Assembly (NCBI GenBank): GCA_964634755.1
Contig: CAZWJH010000001.1
Location: forward strand, 1-64,000
Length of the DNA stretch: 64,000 nucleotides
Origin: JALXDT01 sp964634755
Lineage (GTDB): Bacteria > Acidobacteriota > Aminicenantia > JAMOAD01
Direction of reading: 5' to 3'
In this document: one piece after another, positions 51,913-60,808 of the stretch
How positions within the stretch are numbered: the first letter of the stretch is position 1
Layout: each line of letters begins with the position of its first letter
Notes under the pieces: generated by a model
Database searches by the model: none
What the model saw: only the letters and a program-made list of their open reading frames with translations
What the model was told of the DNA's origin: nothing
Translations under genes and position numbers: made by a program

Positions 51913-52904
51913 TAAAATTGCCTCAAAAATCTAAGATCATTATCATAAAAGTATCTTAAGCTCTTTACTCTGTATTTAACCATAGCAATTCTGTCTATTC
52001 CCAGCCCGAATGCAAAACCAGTGTATTTTTCTGAATCAATTTCGACCTCAGAGAATACAGCAGGATCAACCATTCCACATCCTAAAATTTCAAGCCACTC
52101 TCCTTTTAGAAGAACATCCACCTCCGCACTTGGCTCAGTAAAAGGGAAAAAGGAAGGTCTGAATCTTACCTTTATATCCTCCCCAAAAAGAGCCTTTAAA
52201 AAGGTGATTAAAGTTCCTTTCAAATCCGCAAAAGAGATTCCCTCTCCGACAACCAAACCCTCCAATTGATGAAAAACGGGAGAGTGGGTATCATCGGGTT
52301 CATCTTTTCTAAAAACCTTTCCCGGAACTATTATCTTTAGCGGCGGTTTTTCCTTAAGCATTGTTCTTATTTGAACCGGTGAAGTATGGGTTCTTAGAAG
52401 ATATCTATCCTTTTCCTTTTCATAATCAAGATAAAAGGTATCATGCTCATCCCTTGCAGGATGCTCTTCCGGAATATTCAAAGCAGTGAAATTAAAGTAA
52501 TCAGTCTCAACTTCAGGCCCGGTTTCAATATGATACCCCATCTTCAGAAAGATATCTATAACATCATCCATCACCTGCCGAAGAAGATGCTTTTTCCCTC
52601 TTTCTATTCTAAAACCGGGATAGGTATAATCTTCACTATCTGCTTTTACCTTTTTATACTTTATCTCTTTCTCTTTTTCTGAAAGAGATTTCTCTATAAA
52701 GGTTTTTAAAGAGTTTATAGATTGACCTAACCTACCTCTCTCCTTCGGCTCCGCCTTTCCTAACTCTTTGAAAAGGTCTTTTATTTTTCCCCTTTTCCTT
52801 CCGATGAACTCCCCTTTTAAATTCAAAAGGGATGGCTCATCCTTTATCTCCTTTAATTTATCTATAAACTCTTTTTTAAGCTTTTCAATAACATCATCAA
52901 GCAT
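51912..52904 (-). CDS. pheS: phenylalanine-tRNA ligase alpha subunit
   Basis: About 330 residues: N-terminal coiled coil for tRNA binding and a class II core with motif 2 LLRTHTSPVQIRTM, FRKDEPDDTHSPVFHQLEGL and motif 3 GFAFGLGIDRIAMVKY. ATG 52904 overlaps rplT by eight bases and is preferred over an in-frame upstream start that lies deeper in rplT. Confidence 0.96.
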   Translation of the reverse strand: MLDDVIEKLKKEFIDKLKEIKDEPSLLNLKGEFIGRKRGKIKDLFKELGKAEPKERGRLGQSINSLKTFIEKSLSEKEKEIKYKKVKADSEDYTYPGFRIERGKKHLLRQVMDDVIDIFLKMGYHIETGPEVETDYFNFTALNIPEEHPARDEHDTFYLDYEKEKDRYLLRTHTSPVQIRTMLKEKPPLKIIVPGKVFRKDEPDDTHSPVFHQLEGLVVGEGISFADLKGTLITFLKALFGEDIKVRFRPSFFPFTEPSAEVDVLLKGEWLEILGCGMVDPAVFSEVEIDSEKYTGFAFGLGIDRIAMVKYRVKSLRYFYDNDLRFLRQF

Positions 52905-53253
52905 TTGCCGAAGCTTTAACCTTTTCAACAATGCTCTTGAAAGCCTCAGGATCCCTCACTGCAAGCTCTGACAGCACCTTCCTATTTAAGTTTATATTTG
53001 CTTTGTTTAACCCATCCATAAACCTTGAATAAGAAAGACCGTAATTTCTTACAGCAGCATTTATCCTTATTATCCAGAGCTTTCTAAAATCTCTCTTTCT
53101 CTGCTTTCTTCCGGCATAAGAATAAACGAGAGATTTTTCCACCTGCTCTTTGGCAGTTCTGTAAAGATTCTTTTTAGCTCCGAAATAACCTTTTGCAAGC
53201 TTTAATATTTTTTTTCTTCTTCTTGCCTTCTTTGGTCCTCTTTTAACTCTCAT
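52897..53253 (-). CDS. rplT: 50S ribosomal protein L20
   Basis: 118 residues with the very basic N-terminal extension (KRGPKKARRRKKILKLAKGY) and the globular C-terminal domain (LWIIRINAAVRNYGLSYSRF). In many bacteria L20 represses the infC-rpmI-rplT message; I could not find the RNA pseudoknot by eye. Confidence 0.97.
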   Translation of the reverse strand: MRVKRGPKKARRRKKILKLAKGYFGAKKNLYRTAKEQVEKSLVYSYAGRKQRKRDFRKLWIIRINAAVRNYGLSYSRFMDGLNKANINLNRKVLSELAVRDPEAFKSIVEKVKASANA

Positions 53254-53284
53254 TCTAATTCCTCCTGTTCATAACTTGACTTGA

Positions 53285-53485
53285 TTAGAAACTGTAGGGA
53301 AGCATAGCTTTAATAGTCTTAACTTCACCTTTGAAAACAAGGTCACCTTTTCTCAGGTTTCTTTTTCTCTTTCTCGTCTTCTTTGTCAATATGTGGCTTT
53401 TATAAGCCTTGCTCCTTCTCACTTTTCCCGAACCGGTAACCTTAAATCTTTTATTGGCACCTCTATGAGTTTTCAATTTAGGCAT
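53285..53485 (-). CDS. rpmI: 50S ribosomal protein L35
   Basis: 66 residues, PKLKTHRGANKRFKVTGSGK signature at the N-terminus. GAGGTG site. Twelve bases after infC. Confidence 0.97.
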   Translation of the reverse strand: MPKLKTHRGANKRFKVTGSGKVRRSKAYKSHILTKKTRKRKRNLRKGDLVFKGEVKTIKAMLPYSF

Positions 53486-53497
53486 TTTTTCACCTCC

Positions 53498-54013
53498 TCA
53501 CTGTTTTTTTGGCATTAAACTGACAAAAACCGTCGCCCTTTCGGCCTTAGGATTCTTGTCAGGTTCCGCAATCTCTGCTGTATCCTCTACAACTCTGTTT
53601 ATTATTCTATGGGCAAGTTCAGGTTTTGCTCTCTCTCTTCCTCTTAAAAACACAATAACTTTCACCTTATTTCCTTCCTCTAAAAACTTTTTAATATGCT
53701 TAAGTTTAACCTGATAATCATGATCTCCAATTTTCGGCCTGAACTTAACAACCTTAACCTGAATTTGCTTTTGCTTTTTTTTAGCTTCATGCTCCTTTTT
53801 TCTTAATTCATATAAATATTTACCGAAATCCAAAACCCTACAAACAGGAGGTTTGGAATTCGGGGCAACTTCAACCAAATCTAAACTCGCCTCTTCAGCA
53901 ATTTTAAGGGCTTCCTTTAAGGGAACAACCCCCACTTTTTTACCATTCTGATCAATTAAAAGCACCTCCTGTGCTCTTATCTCTTCATTGATTCTAACCT
54001 GCTTCGGATTAAT
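53498..54013 (-). CDS. infC: translation initiation factor IF-3, probable AUU start
   Basis: Prevents premature subunit joining and proofreads start codons. From an internal ATG the protein is only 155 residues and lacks the conserved N-terminus. The frame continues upstream through RINEEIRAQEVLLID to an ATT at 54013, six bases after GGAGG (54020-54024), giving 171 residues, the normal length. No ATG, GTG or TTG is available between the upstream stop and RIN. AUU is also the start of E. coli infC, where IF-3 represses its own synthesis. The start overlaps the thrS stop by five bases. Confidence 0.93.
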   Translation of the reverse strand: MNPKQVRINEEIRAQEVLLIDQNGKKVGVVPLKEALKIAEEASLDLVEVAPNSKPPVCRVLDFGKYLYELRKKEHEAKKKQKQIQVKVVKFRPKIGDHDYQVKLKHIKKFLEEGNKVKVIVFLRGRERAKPELAHRIINRVVEDTAEIAEPDKNPKAERATVFVSLMPKKQ

Positions 54014-55943
54014 TAATCACCTCCTTCTCTATATTATAATCCAATGATTTTAAATTCGTTTTCCTCTGTATTATATCACGAAGTTTGTCAATTGACATCT
54101 CCCCGTGATCTCCAATCCCCTGAATTCTTAAGGAAATTGTATTATTCTTCTCCTCCCTTTCTCCCACAATAAGCAAATAAGGGATTTTTTCCATTTCAGC
54201 TGCTCTTATTTTATATCCCAACTTTTCATTCCTATCATCAACTCTAACTCTTATCCCGGTTTCTTTTAATTTGTTTCCAACCTTGTTTGCATAATCAAGA
54301 TATTTTTCGGAAACCGGAATCACAATTGCCTGAACAGGGGAAAGCCAGAGAGGAAATTTACCCGCATAATGCTCTATTAAAACACCAAAAAATCTTTCAA
54401 ATGAACCCATCAAAGCTCTGTGAATCATTATGGGTTGTTTTTTCTCTCCATTTTGATCAACATAGCTTATATTAAATCTTTCGGGCAAATTAAAATCCAC
54501 CTGAATTGTAGAGCACTGCCATGATCTTCCTAAAACATCCTTTATTTTTATATCAATTTTAGGGCCATAAAAAACACCCTCTCCCGGATCTATCTCATAT
54601 GAAATACCCTTTTTTTCGAGAGCATATTTAAGAGCATTTTCAGCTCTTTCCCAGTTTTCAAGAGAGCCAACATATTTATCAGGTCTTGTGGAAAGATAAA
54701 CATCATAGTTTTCAAAACCAAAGGTTTTAAGAATTTTAAAATTCAAATCCAGTATATTAACAATCTCTTCCTGCAATTGTTCCGGCAAAGCAAAGATATG
54801 AGCATCATCCTGAGTAAAACCTCTAACCCTCAAAAGACCATGTAGCACACCGGATCTTTCATATCTATAAACAGTTCCAAGCTCAGCCCAGCGAATGGGA
54901 AACTCCCTGTAACTTCTCATTCTTGATTTGTAAATTGCTATGTGAAAGGGGCAATTCATAGGTTTAAGCTGATACTTCATATTATCAAATTCCATTGAAG
55001 GGAACATATTCTCTTTGTAAAAAGAGAGGTGTCCGCTTGTCTCCCATAGATCTATTTTAGCCACATGGGGGGTATTCAAAAGCTCATACCCTGCCTTATA
55101 ATGCTCTTCCACCCAATAATCCTCTATTTTTCTCCTTATAAAGGCACCTTTGGGCATCCATAAAACAAGCCCCGGTCCAATTTGCTCGGAGATCATAAAA
55201 AGCTCAAGCTCTTTCCCAAGCTTTCTATGATCTCTCTTTTTTGCCTCTTCTAAGAAATTCAAATGTTCCTCAAGCTCTTCCTCTTCAAAAAAAGCCGTCC
55301 CATAGATTCTCTGCATCTGTAAATTACCCTCTTCCCCCTTCCAATAAGCCGCCGATGAATAAAGTATTTTAAAGTTTTTAATATAACCGGTATAAGGAAG
55401 ATGGGGACCTCTGCAAAAATCTATAAAATCCCCCTGCTTGTAAAGAGAAGCTATGGGACCGCTCTTTTCTTCTATAAGTTCAACTTTAAGCTCCTGCCCC
55501 CTCTTCTTAAAAAGCTTTATAGCCTCTTCCTTTGGCATTTCTATCCTTTCTATTGGAAAATTTTTCTTTCTCAATTTTTTCATCCTCTTTTCAATTTCAA
55601 CAAGATCCTCGGGAGTAAAAGGTTCTTTTTTGTAAAAATCATAGTAAAAACCATTCTCTATTGCAGGACCAACTCCGACCTGAACATCGGGAAATAGCTT
55701 GGTAACAGCCTGTGCCATAAGATGAGCAGTGCTATGTCTTAAAATTTCAAGAGCTCTTTTATCCTTTTTATCCACAAGTGTGAGCTCTACTTCCTTTTCA
55801 ATATTAAACCTCAAATCTTTAAGCTCTCCACCAATCTCAACCGCAACATAGTCCTTCGGCTCATACCCATTATCTTTTAAAAATTTTAAAAAAGAGCCCC
55901 CTTTTTCTACTGAATACTCTTTTCCATTAACTTTTATCTTCAC
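54009..55943 (-). CDS. thrS: threonine-tRNA ligase
   Basis: 644 residues: TGS domain (1-62), editing domain with HSTAHLMAQAV, class II core with zinc ligands (MNCPFH and later His) and RWAELGTVYRYERSGVLHGLLRVRGF, and an anticodon domain (PVQAIVIPVSEKY). No T-box or other leader RNA is visible in the 45 bases between tRNA-Val and the ATG. Heads the thrS-infC-rpmI-rplT-pheS-pheT block. Confidence 0.97.
   Translation of the reverse strand: MKIKVNGKEYSVEKGGSFLKFLKDNGYEPKDYVAVEIGGELKDLRFNIEKEVELTLVDKKDKRALEILRHSTAHLMAQAVTKLFPDVQVGVGPAIENGFYYDFYKKEPFTPEDLVEIEKRMKKLRKKNFPIERIEMPKEEAIKLFKKRGQELKVELIEEKSGPIASLYKQGDFIDFCRGPHLPYTGYIKNFKILYSSAAYWKGEEGNLQMQRIYGTAFFEEEELEEHLNFLEEAKKRDHRKLGKELELFMISEQIGPGLVLWMPKGAFIRRKIEDYWVEEHYKAGYELLNTPHVAKIDLWETSGHLSFYKENMFPSMEFDNMKYQLKPMNCPFHIAIYKSRMRSYREFPIRWAELGTVYRYERSGVLHGLLRVRGFTQDDAHIFALPEQLQEEIVNILDLNFKILKTFGFENYDVYLSTRPDKYVGSLENWERAENALKYALEKKGISYEIDPGEGVFYGPKIDIKIKDVLGRSWQCSTIQVDFNLPERFNISYVDQNGEKKQPIMIHRALMGSFERFFGVLIEHYAGKFPLWLSPVQAIVIPVSEKYLDYANKVGNKLKETGIRVRVDDRNEKLGYKIRAAEMEKIPYLLIVGEREEKNNTISLRIQGIGDHGEMSIDKLRDIIQRKTNLKSLDYNIEKEVIN
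54011..54024 (-). promoter_or_regulatory. ribosome site and AUU start codon of infC
   Basis: GGAGGTG (54018-54024) ends the thrS coding sequence; ATT at 54011-54013 is the only plausible initiation triplet in the IF-3 frame. A non-canonical start codon is the sensor by which IF-3 limits its own translation in gamma-proteobacteria. Confidence 0.75.
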
Positions 55944-55988
55944 TTTTTCTTCTCTACTTTTCTATTTTTCTTTATAATAAAAAAAAAT

Positions 55989-56062
55989 TAGGCACGGGCG
56001 GACTTGAACCGCCGACCTCTACCGTGTCAAGGTAGCGCTCTATCCAACTGAGCTACGCGCCT
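55989..56062 (-). tRNA. tRNA-Val(GAC)
   Basis: On the minus strand, acceptor AGGCGCG pairs with CGTGCCT (one G-T pair), D arm GCTC/GAGC, anticodon stem CTACC/GGTAG with loop TTGACAC (anticodon GAC), and T arm with GTTCAAGTC. CCA is not encoded; a T-rich run follows. Confidence 0.94.
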
Positions 56063-56087
56063 AAAAATTAAATTTAGTTTAAATAAA

Positions 56088-56363
56088 TTATTTATTAACA
56101 GCTTCTTTTAAAGCCTTGCCGGGAACAAACTTAGGTGATTTTTTCGCCTTAATTGTAATCTCTTTCCCGGTTTTGGGATTTCTTCCCTTCCTTGCTTTTC
56201 TTTCAACTACCTTAAATGTCCCAAACCCTACGAGTATTACCTTATCTCCTTTTTTGAGAGCATCTTTAACTGCATCAATAAAAGCATTTACTGCTTTTGC
56301 AGCCTGAGTTTTGGTAAGTCCTGCATCCTTAGTAATTTTAGCAACCAAATCTGTCTTGTTCAT
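56088..56363 (-). CDS. hup: DNA-binding protein HU
   Basis: A 91-residue nucleoid protein with NKTDLVAKITKDAGLTKTQA at the N-terminus, the GFGTFKVVERKARKGRNPKTG beta-arm and a PGKALKEAV tail. The second of two adjacent ATGs is used for its five-base spacing from GGAGG. tRNA-Val follows 25 bases later, probably in the same transcript. Confidence 0.95.
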   Translation of the reverse strand: MNKTDLVAKITKDAGLTKTQAAKAVNAFIDAVKDALKKGDKVILVGFGTFKVVERKARKGRNPKTGKEITIKAKKSPKFVPGKALKEAVNK

Positions 56364-56390
56364 CATTACCTCCTTAAAATTAATAGACTA

Positions 56391-56419
56391 ATAATAAATA
56401 AAAAATCCTTATTTGTCAA
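56391..56419 (-). promoter_or_regulatory. promoter of hup
   Basis: On the minus strand TTGACA (56414-56419), 17 bases, TATTAT (56391-56396). Confidence 0.75.
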
Positions 56420-56430
56420 CCGTTTCCAGC

Positions 56431-57249
56431 CTATTTTTTTATTTTTTCTTTTATTTTATTGACTCTTGGGTCATCGGGATATCTTTTCACAAATTCTTTC
56501 AGCAATTCTTTCTCTCTTTTTTTATCTCCGTCTCTTCCTGCATAATAGCTCGCATCAAGATAGGCATCCCTTGCTTCCTTTGAATCCGGATATTTTTTAG
56601 CTATTTCAAGCATACAATCGGCAGCTCTGTTAAATTTTTTCCATTTGTAATAAGCATAAGCTTTTCTCATAATTGCCTTTATAACTTCATCTTTCTTTTT
56701 CCCCTTTTCCGCCTTATTTTCCATAATATTAAGAATATCAATCGCCCTTTTAAAATCAGCCTTTGCTATGTATTTTGTTGAAATATTGAAAATCAAATCA
56801 AGATCATCGGGGTTTTTCTCATATTTTTTCAACATATAATTCAGGGTACCTATCCCTTTTTTAAAGTCTTCTATGGTTCTGATTAGCTGTGCAATATCCA
56901 TATAGCCTAAAATCCTGTCAATTTCCTTTCCGTTTTTATCAAATACAATCATAGTAGGATAACCGTAAACCCTAAAAGTGCTCTCCGCCTCTCTATCCTT
57001 TTCCGGATTCACTGAAATGAGAATATATCCCTCCTTTTCAAAATAGGAAAGCATCTTAGAATCCTTTAATGTTGTGCTCAAAAGATGTCTGCAATGGGGA
57101 CACCAATCTGTGTGAAACACAAAGAATGCCCCTTTGTGAGATTCTTTTGCTTCCTTTAATGCCTGCTTCCAATCGGTTCTAAACTGTAAAGAAAAAACAA
57201 AACTACCACTTAAGATTAAAAAGAAAATAACAAGCAGTCTCTTTTTCAT
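56431..57249 (-). CDS. exported thioredoxin-like protein with TPR-like tail
   Basis: 272 residues: signal peptide (MKKRLLVIFFLILSGSFVFS), a thioredoxin domain with WCPHC active site near residue 49 and cis-proline loop GYPTMIVF, then helical repeats (residues 150-270) with YPDSKEARDAYLDASYYAG-type TPR motifs. Probably a periplasmic disulfide reductase or isomerase attached to a larger assembly. Its ribosome site lies in the 3' arm of an inverted repeat. Confidence 0.85.
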   Translation of the reverse strand: MKKRLLVIFFLILSGSFVFSLQFRTDWKQALKEAKESHKGAFFVFHTDWCPHCRHLLSTTLKDSKMLSYFEKEGYILISVNPEKDREAESTFRVYGYPTMIVFDKNGKEIDRILGYMDIAQLIRTIEDFKKGIGTLNYMLKKYEKNPDDLDLIFNISTKYIAKADFKRAIDILNIMENKAEKGKKKDEVIKAIMRKAYAYYKWKKFNRAADCMLEIAKKYPDSKEARDAYLDASYYAGRDGDKKREKELLKEFVKRYPDDPRVNKIKEKIKK

Positions 57250-57252
57250 ATA

Positions 57253-57303
57253 AAGCTCCTTATTAGAGATTTAAAGTCAAAAAATATACAATATAAGGAG
57301 CTT
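57253..57303. promoter_or_regulatory. inverted repeat that can hide the ribosome site of the thioredoxin gene
   Basis: On the minus strand AAGCTCCTTAT (57293-57303) and ATAAGGAGCTT (57253-57263) pair perfectly over 11 bp with a 29-base loop. The AAGGAG Shine-Dalgarno sequence is in the second arm, seven bases from the ATG. A possible internal promoter (TTGACT 57307-57312, TATATT 18 bases on) would start RNA downstream of the first arm, so only read-through RNA from the fumarase genes would fold this way (inference). Confidence 0.5.
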
Positions 57304-57331
57304 ATAAGTCAATTTTTTTGAAAAAATGAAT

Positions 57332-57916
57332 TTATTTATTTAATAATTCTTTCGCAACCTCGGTTGATTTTTCAAGGACCTCCTCGTGAATACTGTTTCC
57401 GTGGGAATCCATTGTAACAACCAGAGGAAAATCCTCCACCTCAATTACCCAGAAAGCCTCGGGAGTTCCGAACTCTTCAAGTTTAAGAACATCAACAACT
57501 CTCTTAACAGTATTTGCTATTAAAGTTCCTGCTCCTCCAACAGCATGAAAATAGACAGCTCCGCATCTTTTAAATCCATCAAGGGTCTTTTTGCCCATTC
57601 CACCTTTTCCAATAACACCTCTTACATTGTATTCACAGATAACATCAGCCTGATAAGGCTCTTCCCTGATTGATGTTGTAGGACCTGCCGAAACAAAGCT
57701 CCAGCTTCCGTCTTCATTTTTTCTAACAACAGGACCGCAGTGATATATAACGGATTCTTTCAAATAATCTCTGAGAAAATCAGGTTTTTCCTCCACCATC
57801 AATTTGTGAGCCTGATCCCTTGCAGTTACAATTATACCTGAGAGTAAAACCTCATCCCCAACCTTTAATTTTCTTATATCTTCCTCTGAAATAGGTGTCT
57901 TTAATTTAATCGTCAT
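57332..57916 (-). CDS. class I fumarate hydratase, beta (C-terminal) subunit
   Basis: 194 residues of the fumarase swivel domain (KLKVGDEVLLSGIIVTARDQAH, CGPVV, GPTTSIREEPY, VIGKGGMG). Forms a two-subunit, oxygen-sensitive [4Fe-4S] fumarase with the upstream gene, which it overlaps by 11 bases. A TtdB (tartrate) assignment is less likely in this context. Confidence 0.92.
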   Translation of the reverse strand: MTIKLKTPISEEDIRKLKVGDEVLLSGIIVTARDQAHKLMVEEKPDFLRDYLKESVIYHCGPVVRKNEDGSWSFVSAGPTTSIREEPYQADVICEYNVRGVIGKGGMGKKTLDGFKRCGAVYFHAVGGAGTLIANTVKRVVDVLKLEEFGTPEAFWVIEVEDFPLVVTMDSHGNSIHEEVLEKSTEVAKELLNK

Positions 57917-58775
57917 AACTCACCTCACCATTTTTAATTGTCAGGGCTTTTCTTCTGAAAGCCCAGCAATTATAAGAAATTGCAACAAAAAATGTGGCAG
58001 GATGCCTGTGCTGATAATCTATAAAAACATCCAAAACAGTCGTCTTTCCTCCGAACCCCATGGGCCCTATGCAAAGTTTGTTCAAATCAGCATAGAGAGC
58101 TTTTTCAAGCTCGGCTATCTCTTTTTCAGGATGTCTTTCCCCGATTTTTCTGAAAAACTGCTCCTTTGAAAGAATATAAGAGGTAACTCTGTCTCCACCT
58201 ATTCCAACTCCTAAGGTTCCGGGAGAGCATCCTTTACCCTGTGCCTTTAAAACAGCATCAATTATCACTTTTCTTATACCTTTGAGATCCCTTCCGGCTC
58301 CAAGTGAAGAATCGGGAAGTTTGTATTGGGTACCGACATTTTCACTTCCGCCACCTTTTAGCAAAAGCCTTACTCTTACCTCATCCTTATCCCATTGGTG
58401 AAAGTGAATGTAAGGATGATTAATCCCAACATTTGTTCCTGAGTTTTTACCTGTAATTGGATTTACAGCATTTGGTCTCAGATACTGCTTTTTCGTAGCT
58501 TCAACAGCTGCTTCTTCAATAGCTTTTCTGTACTTTTCTTCGGTGTCTCCAACAGGAAAATCAATGTAGAAAATCAAAGAACCTGTGTCCTGACAGATAG
58601 GTGTGCTCTGCTTCCTTGCAAGTTCAACATTTTTAAGAATTGTTTTAAAAACAGCTCTTGCAGGCGTGCCTTCACCTTCCCGATCATGGGCCTCCTTCAA
58701 AGCCTTTTCAACATCAGGAGGAAGGTCTGTAGCCGCTCTTCGCAAAAGCTCAAGAATAGCATTTTTTAATTCCAT
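57906..58775 (-). CDS. class I fumarate hydratase, alpha (N-terminal) subunit
   Basis: 289 residues carrying the [4Fe-4S] ligands in STPICQDTG, GKGCSPGTLGVGIGGD and LCIGPMGFGGKTT. Interconverts fumarate and malate. Links AspA (fumarate) with malic enzyme (malate) in this genome. Own promoter at 58825-58853. Confidence 0.93.
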   Translation of the reverse strand: MELKNAILELLRRAATDLPPDVEKALKEAHDREGEGTPARAVFKTILKNVELARKQSTPICQDTGSLIFYIDFPVGDTEEKYRKAIEEAAVEATKKQYLRPNAVNPITGKNSGTNVGINHPYIHFHQWDKDEVRVRLLLKGGGSENVGTQYKLPDSSLGAGRDLKGIRKVIIDAVLKAQGKGCSPGTLGVGIGGDRVTSYILSKEQFFRKIGERHPEKEIAELEKALYADLNKLCIGPMGFGGKTTVLDVFIDYQHRHPATFFVAISYNCWAFRRKALTIKNGEVSYDD

Positions 58776-58824
58776 AATTCCCTCTCCTTTTATTATTATA
58801 GTTTATAATCATCCATTGCTTTAA

Positions 58825-58853
58825 ATTATACTCCTAAAATGGAAAATATACAA
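58825..58853 (-). promoter_or_regulatory. promoter of the fumarase operon
   Basis: On the minus strand TTGTAT (58848-58853), 17 bases, TATAAT (58825-58830). Confidence 0.65.
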
Positions 58854-58934
58854 TAAATTTTTATCGCCATTAGAAAAAACACAAAATATGAAATATAATA
58901 GATAAATAGACAAATAATAAAAAAGGAGAAGATG

Positions 58935-60083
58935 ATGAGAGAAAAATTATCAAAAGAAGAGCTCTTAAACCTTATAAAAAAGGTTTTTCCAAATTATGAT
59001 ACCTCTGATAAACTTGCTTTTTTAATTGATATCCCAAGAAAAAACAGTGATGATAATGATAAGTGGAAAGAGAGAAGGGAAATAGCAGCTGAGTGGGTGA
59101 AAACTTTGTCCGATAACCTGAAAGAACTTAAGTTGAAAGCTGTTGATTTAATAGGTTATCGTGCAGTTTCCGCAAACAATGCTGACCTTCCTTCCGAAGG
59201 GTTTTTGCTTTCTTTGGAAAATTTGCCGGAAAATTCTGATGAGCTTTCAGGATATAAAAAGCTTTTCTTTGAAAAAATATTTGAAGATTACAAAATTTTT
59301 ATTGCAATGACACAGTATTCAGCCACAGCCCCACTAAAAAACAATGCTAAAAAGTATCTTTTCAGAGCGGCAACAATGCCCGGATTTTCATCTGAAATGA
59401 TCCCGGCTCTTAGAATAGATTATGAAAAGGTTGCTCGAAAAGTTAGATTTGTAAAAGAAAAATTGGACAGGGCCAATTTTGCGGAAGTTCTTTTTATAAT
59501 TAAAGGAAAAGAGGAGATAAGAGCAAATTTTGATCTTAGATTCAGAAAAGTTCATGAAAGCTCAGGCAGATTCCCTGAGAAAGGAACAGCCGGAAATCTT
59601 CCGAGCGGGGAGGCATACATTGTCCCTTATGAAGGAGAGTTTGATGAGAAAAGTCAAACCGAGGGAGTAATTCCCGTTCAAATAGAAGGGGATATTGTTT
59701 ATTACAGGGTTTCAGAAAACAGAGCTTTTGAAGTTTTCGGAGAGGGTAAAAATGTTGAAATTGAAAGAGAGCATCTTAAAAGAGAGCCAGCCTACGGAAA
59801 TATTGCGGAATTGGGTTTCGGAGTTTTATATGATTTCGGGCTTAAACCAATAGGAGAGATTCTTCTTGATGAAAAATTGGGATTTCACATTGCCTTTGGA
59901 AGAAGTGATCATTTCGGTGGGCAGGTTGGTCCCGAGGATTTTTCATCTCCTGAAGAGGTCATTCATCTTGATAGAATTTACATAAAAGAGCTTCAACCTG
60001 ATGTACTCGTAAAAAAATTAACTCTAAAATATGAAAACTCAGAAGAAGTTCTTATAAAAGACAATAAAATAATAACAGAATAA
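58935..60083 (+). CDS. M29-like aminopeptidase family protein
   Basis: About 382 residues. The C-terminal half resembles thermophilic aminopeptidase (AmpS/PepS, M29): LPSGEAYIVPYEGE, then GNIAELGFGVLYD, GFHIAFGRSDHFGGQV and IHLD, which supply the Glu, His, His and Asp metal ligands. The N-terminal half is divergent. Likely a cytoplasmic metallo-aminopeptidase, perhaps with altered specificity. The second of two ATGs (58935) is six bases from GGAG. It diverges from the fumarase operon; a TATAAT at 58894-58899 may be its -10. Confidence 0.72.
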   Translation: MREKLSKEELLNLIKKVFPNYDTSDKLAFLIDIPRKNSDDNDKWKERREIAAEWVKTLSDNLKELKLKAVDLIGYRAVSANNADLPSEGFLLSLENLPENSDELSGYKKLFFEKIFEDYKIFIAMTQYSATAPLKNNAKKYLFRAATMPGFSSEMIPALRIDYEKVARKVRFVKEKLDRANFAEVLFIIKGKEEIRANFDLRFRKVHESSGRFPEKGTAGNLPSGEAYIVPYEGEFDEKSQTEGVIPVQIEGDIVYYRVSENRAFEVFGEGKNVEIEREHLKREPAYGNIAELGFGVLYDFGLKPIGEILLDEKLGFHIAFGRSDHFGGQVGPEDFSSPEEVIHLDRIYIKELQPDVLVKKLTLKYENSEEVLIKDNKIITE

Positions 60084-60089
60084 AAGACA

Positions 60090-60695
60090 ATGGGAGAAAA
60101 CAAACTTCCCGAAGAGTTTAAAAGGGTTCTTAAAGATAGTGATAGAAAAGATGGTTATATCGTTGATGCGGAAAAGCTTAAAAAAGTGATTTCAGAAAAA
60201 GGCGAGTATGAATATCTTGGAATGATTTTATCTTTTGCTTTTAATTCCGGAGAAAAGATAGAAAAACTCAGTGAAAATAATAAAAAACAAACAATTGATT
60301 TGATGTTCTGGCTATTAAATAATATGATTCTTGATTATTCAAATACAAATGAAATATTTTCAACTCTCAAACTCTTTGTGAAATTAGGATTAGCCCTTGA
60401 GCAAATAGAAAACAATCTCATAATGCTCTCATTTGATTCATTAAAAATTAAGAACGAAATTTCAGAAAGTGATATTCGTGAAAAGATAGATGAGCTAAGC
60501 GATATAGTTAAATTAAAGAAAAACTACGGATGTCTCTGCAATCAGCCATTTCTTTACGGGGATCCGGAAGAGGAAATAAAAAGAGGACTTTTAAAAATTG
60601 TTGATAAAAAGATCACGGAAAACAAAAAAGAATACACTGCCATAAAAGAGACAATCCTAAATGCTCCCTCTGTGGAACAAAGCTTAAACATATAA
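60090..60695 (+). CDS. hypothetical protein
   Basis: 201 residues, not recognised. Mostly alpha-helical and acidic, no signal peptide or membrane segment; one cysteine pair CLCNQP near residue 150. It begins six bases after the M29-like gene and so is co-transcribed with it. Confidence 0.65.
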   Translation: MGENKLPEEFKRVLKDSDRKDGYIVDAEKLKKVISEKGEYEYLGMILSFAFNSGEKIEKLSENNKKQTIDLMFWLLNNMILDYSNTNEIFSTLKLFVKLGLALEQIENNLIMLSFDSLKIKNEISESDIREKIDELSDIVKLKKNYGCLCNQPFLYGDPEEEIKRGLLKIVDKKITENKKEYTAIKETILNAPSVEQSLNI

Positions 60696-60808
60696 GAATA
60701 ATAGAAGATAGAATAATTACGAGATGGGAGAAGATAAATTAATATGGAATTACACATGTTGAATGAAATTTTAAAAAGATATAATATTCTATTTTCAGGA
60801 GGAATTTG

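Noticed and set aside
55944..55988. T-box leader for thrS
   Set aside because: Only 45 bases separate tRNA-Val and the ATG, too short, with no T-box sequence.
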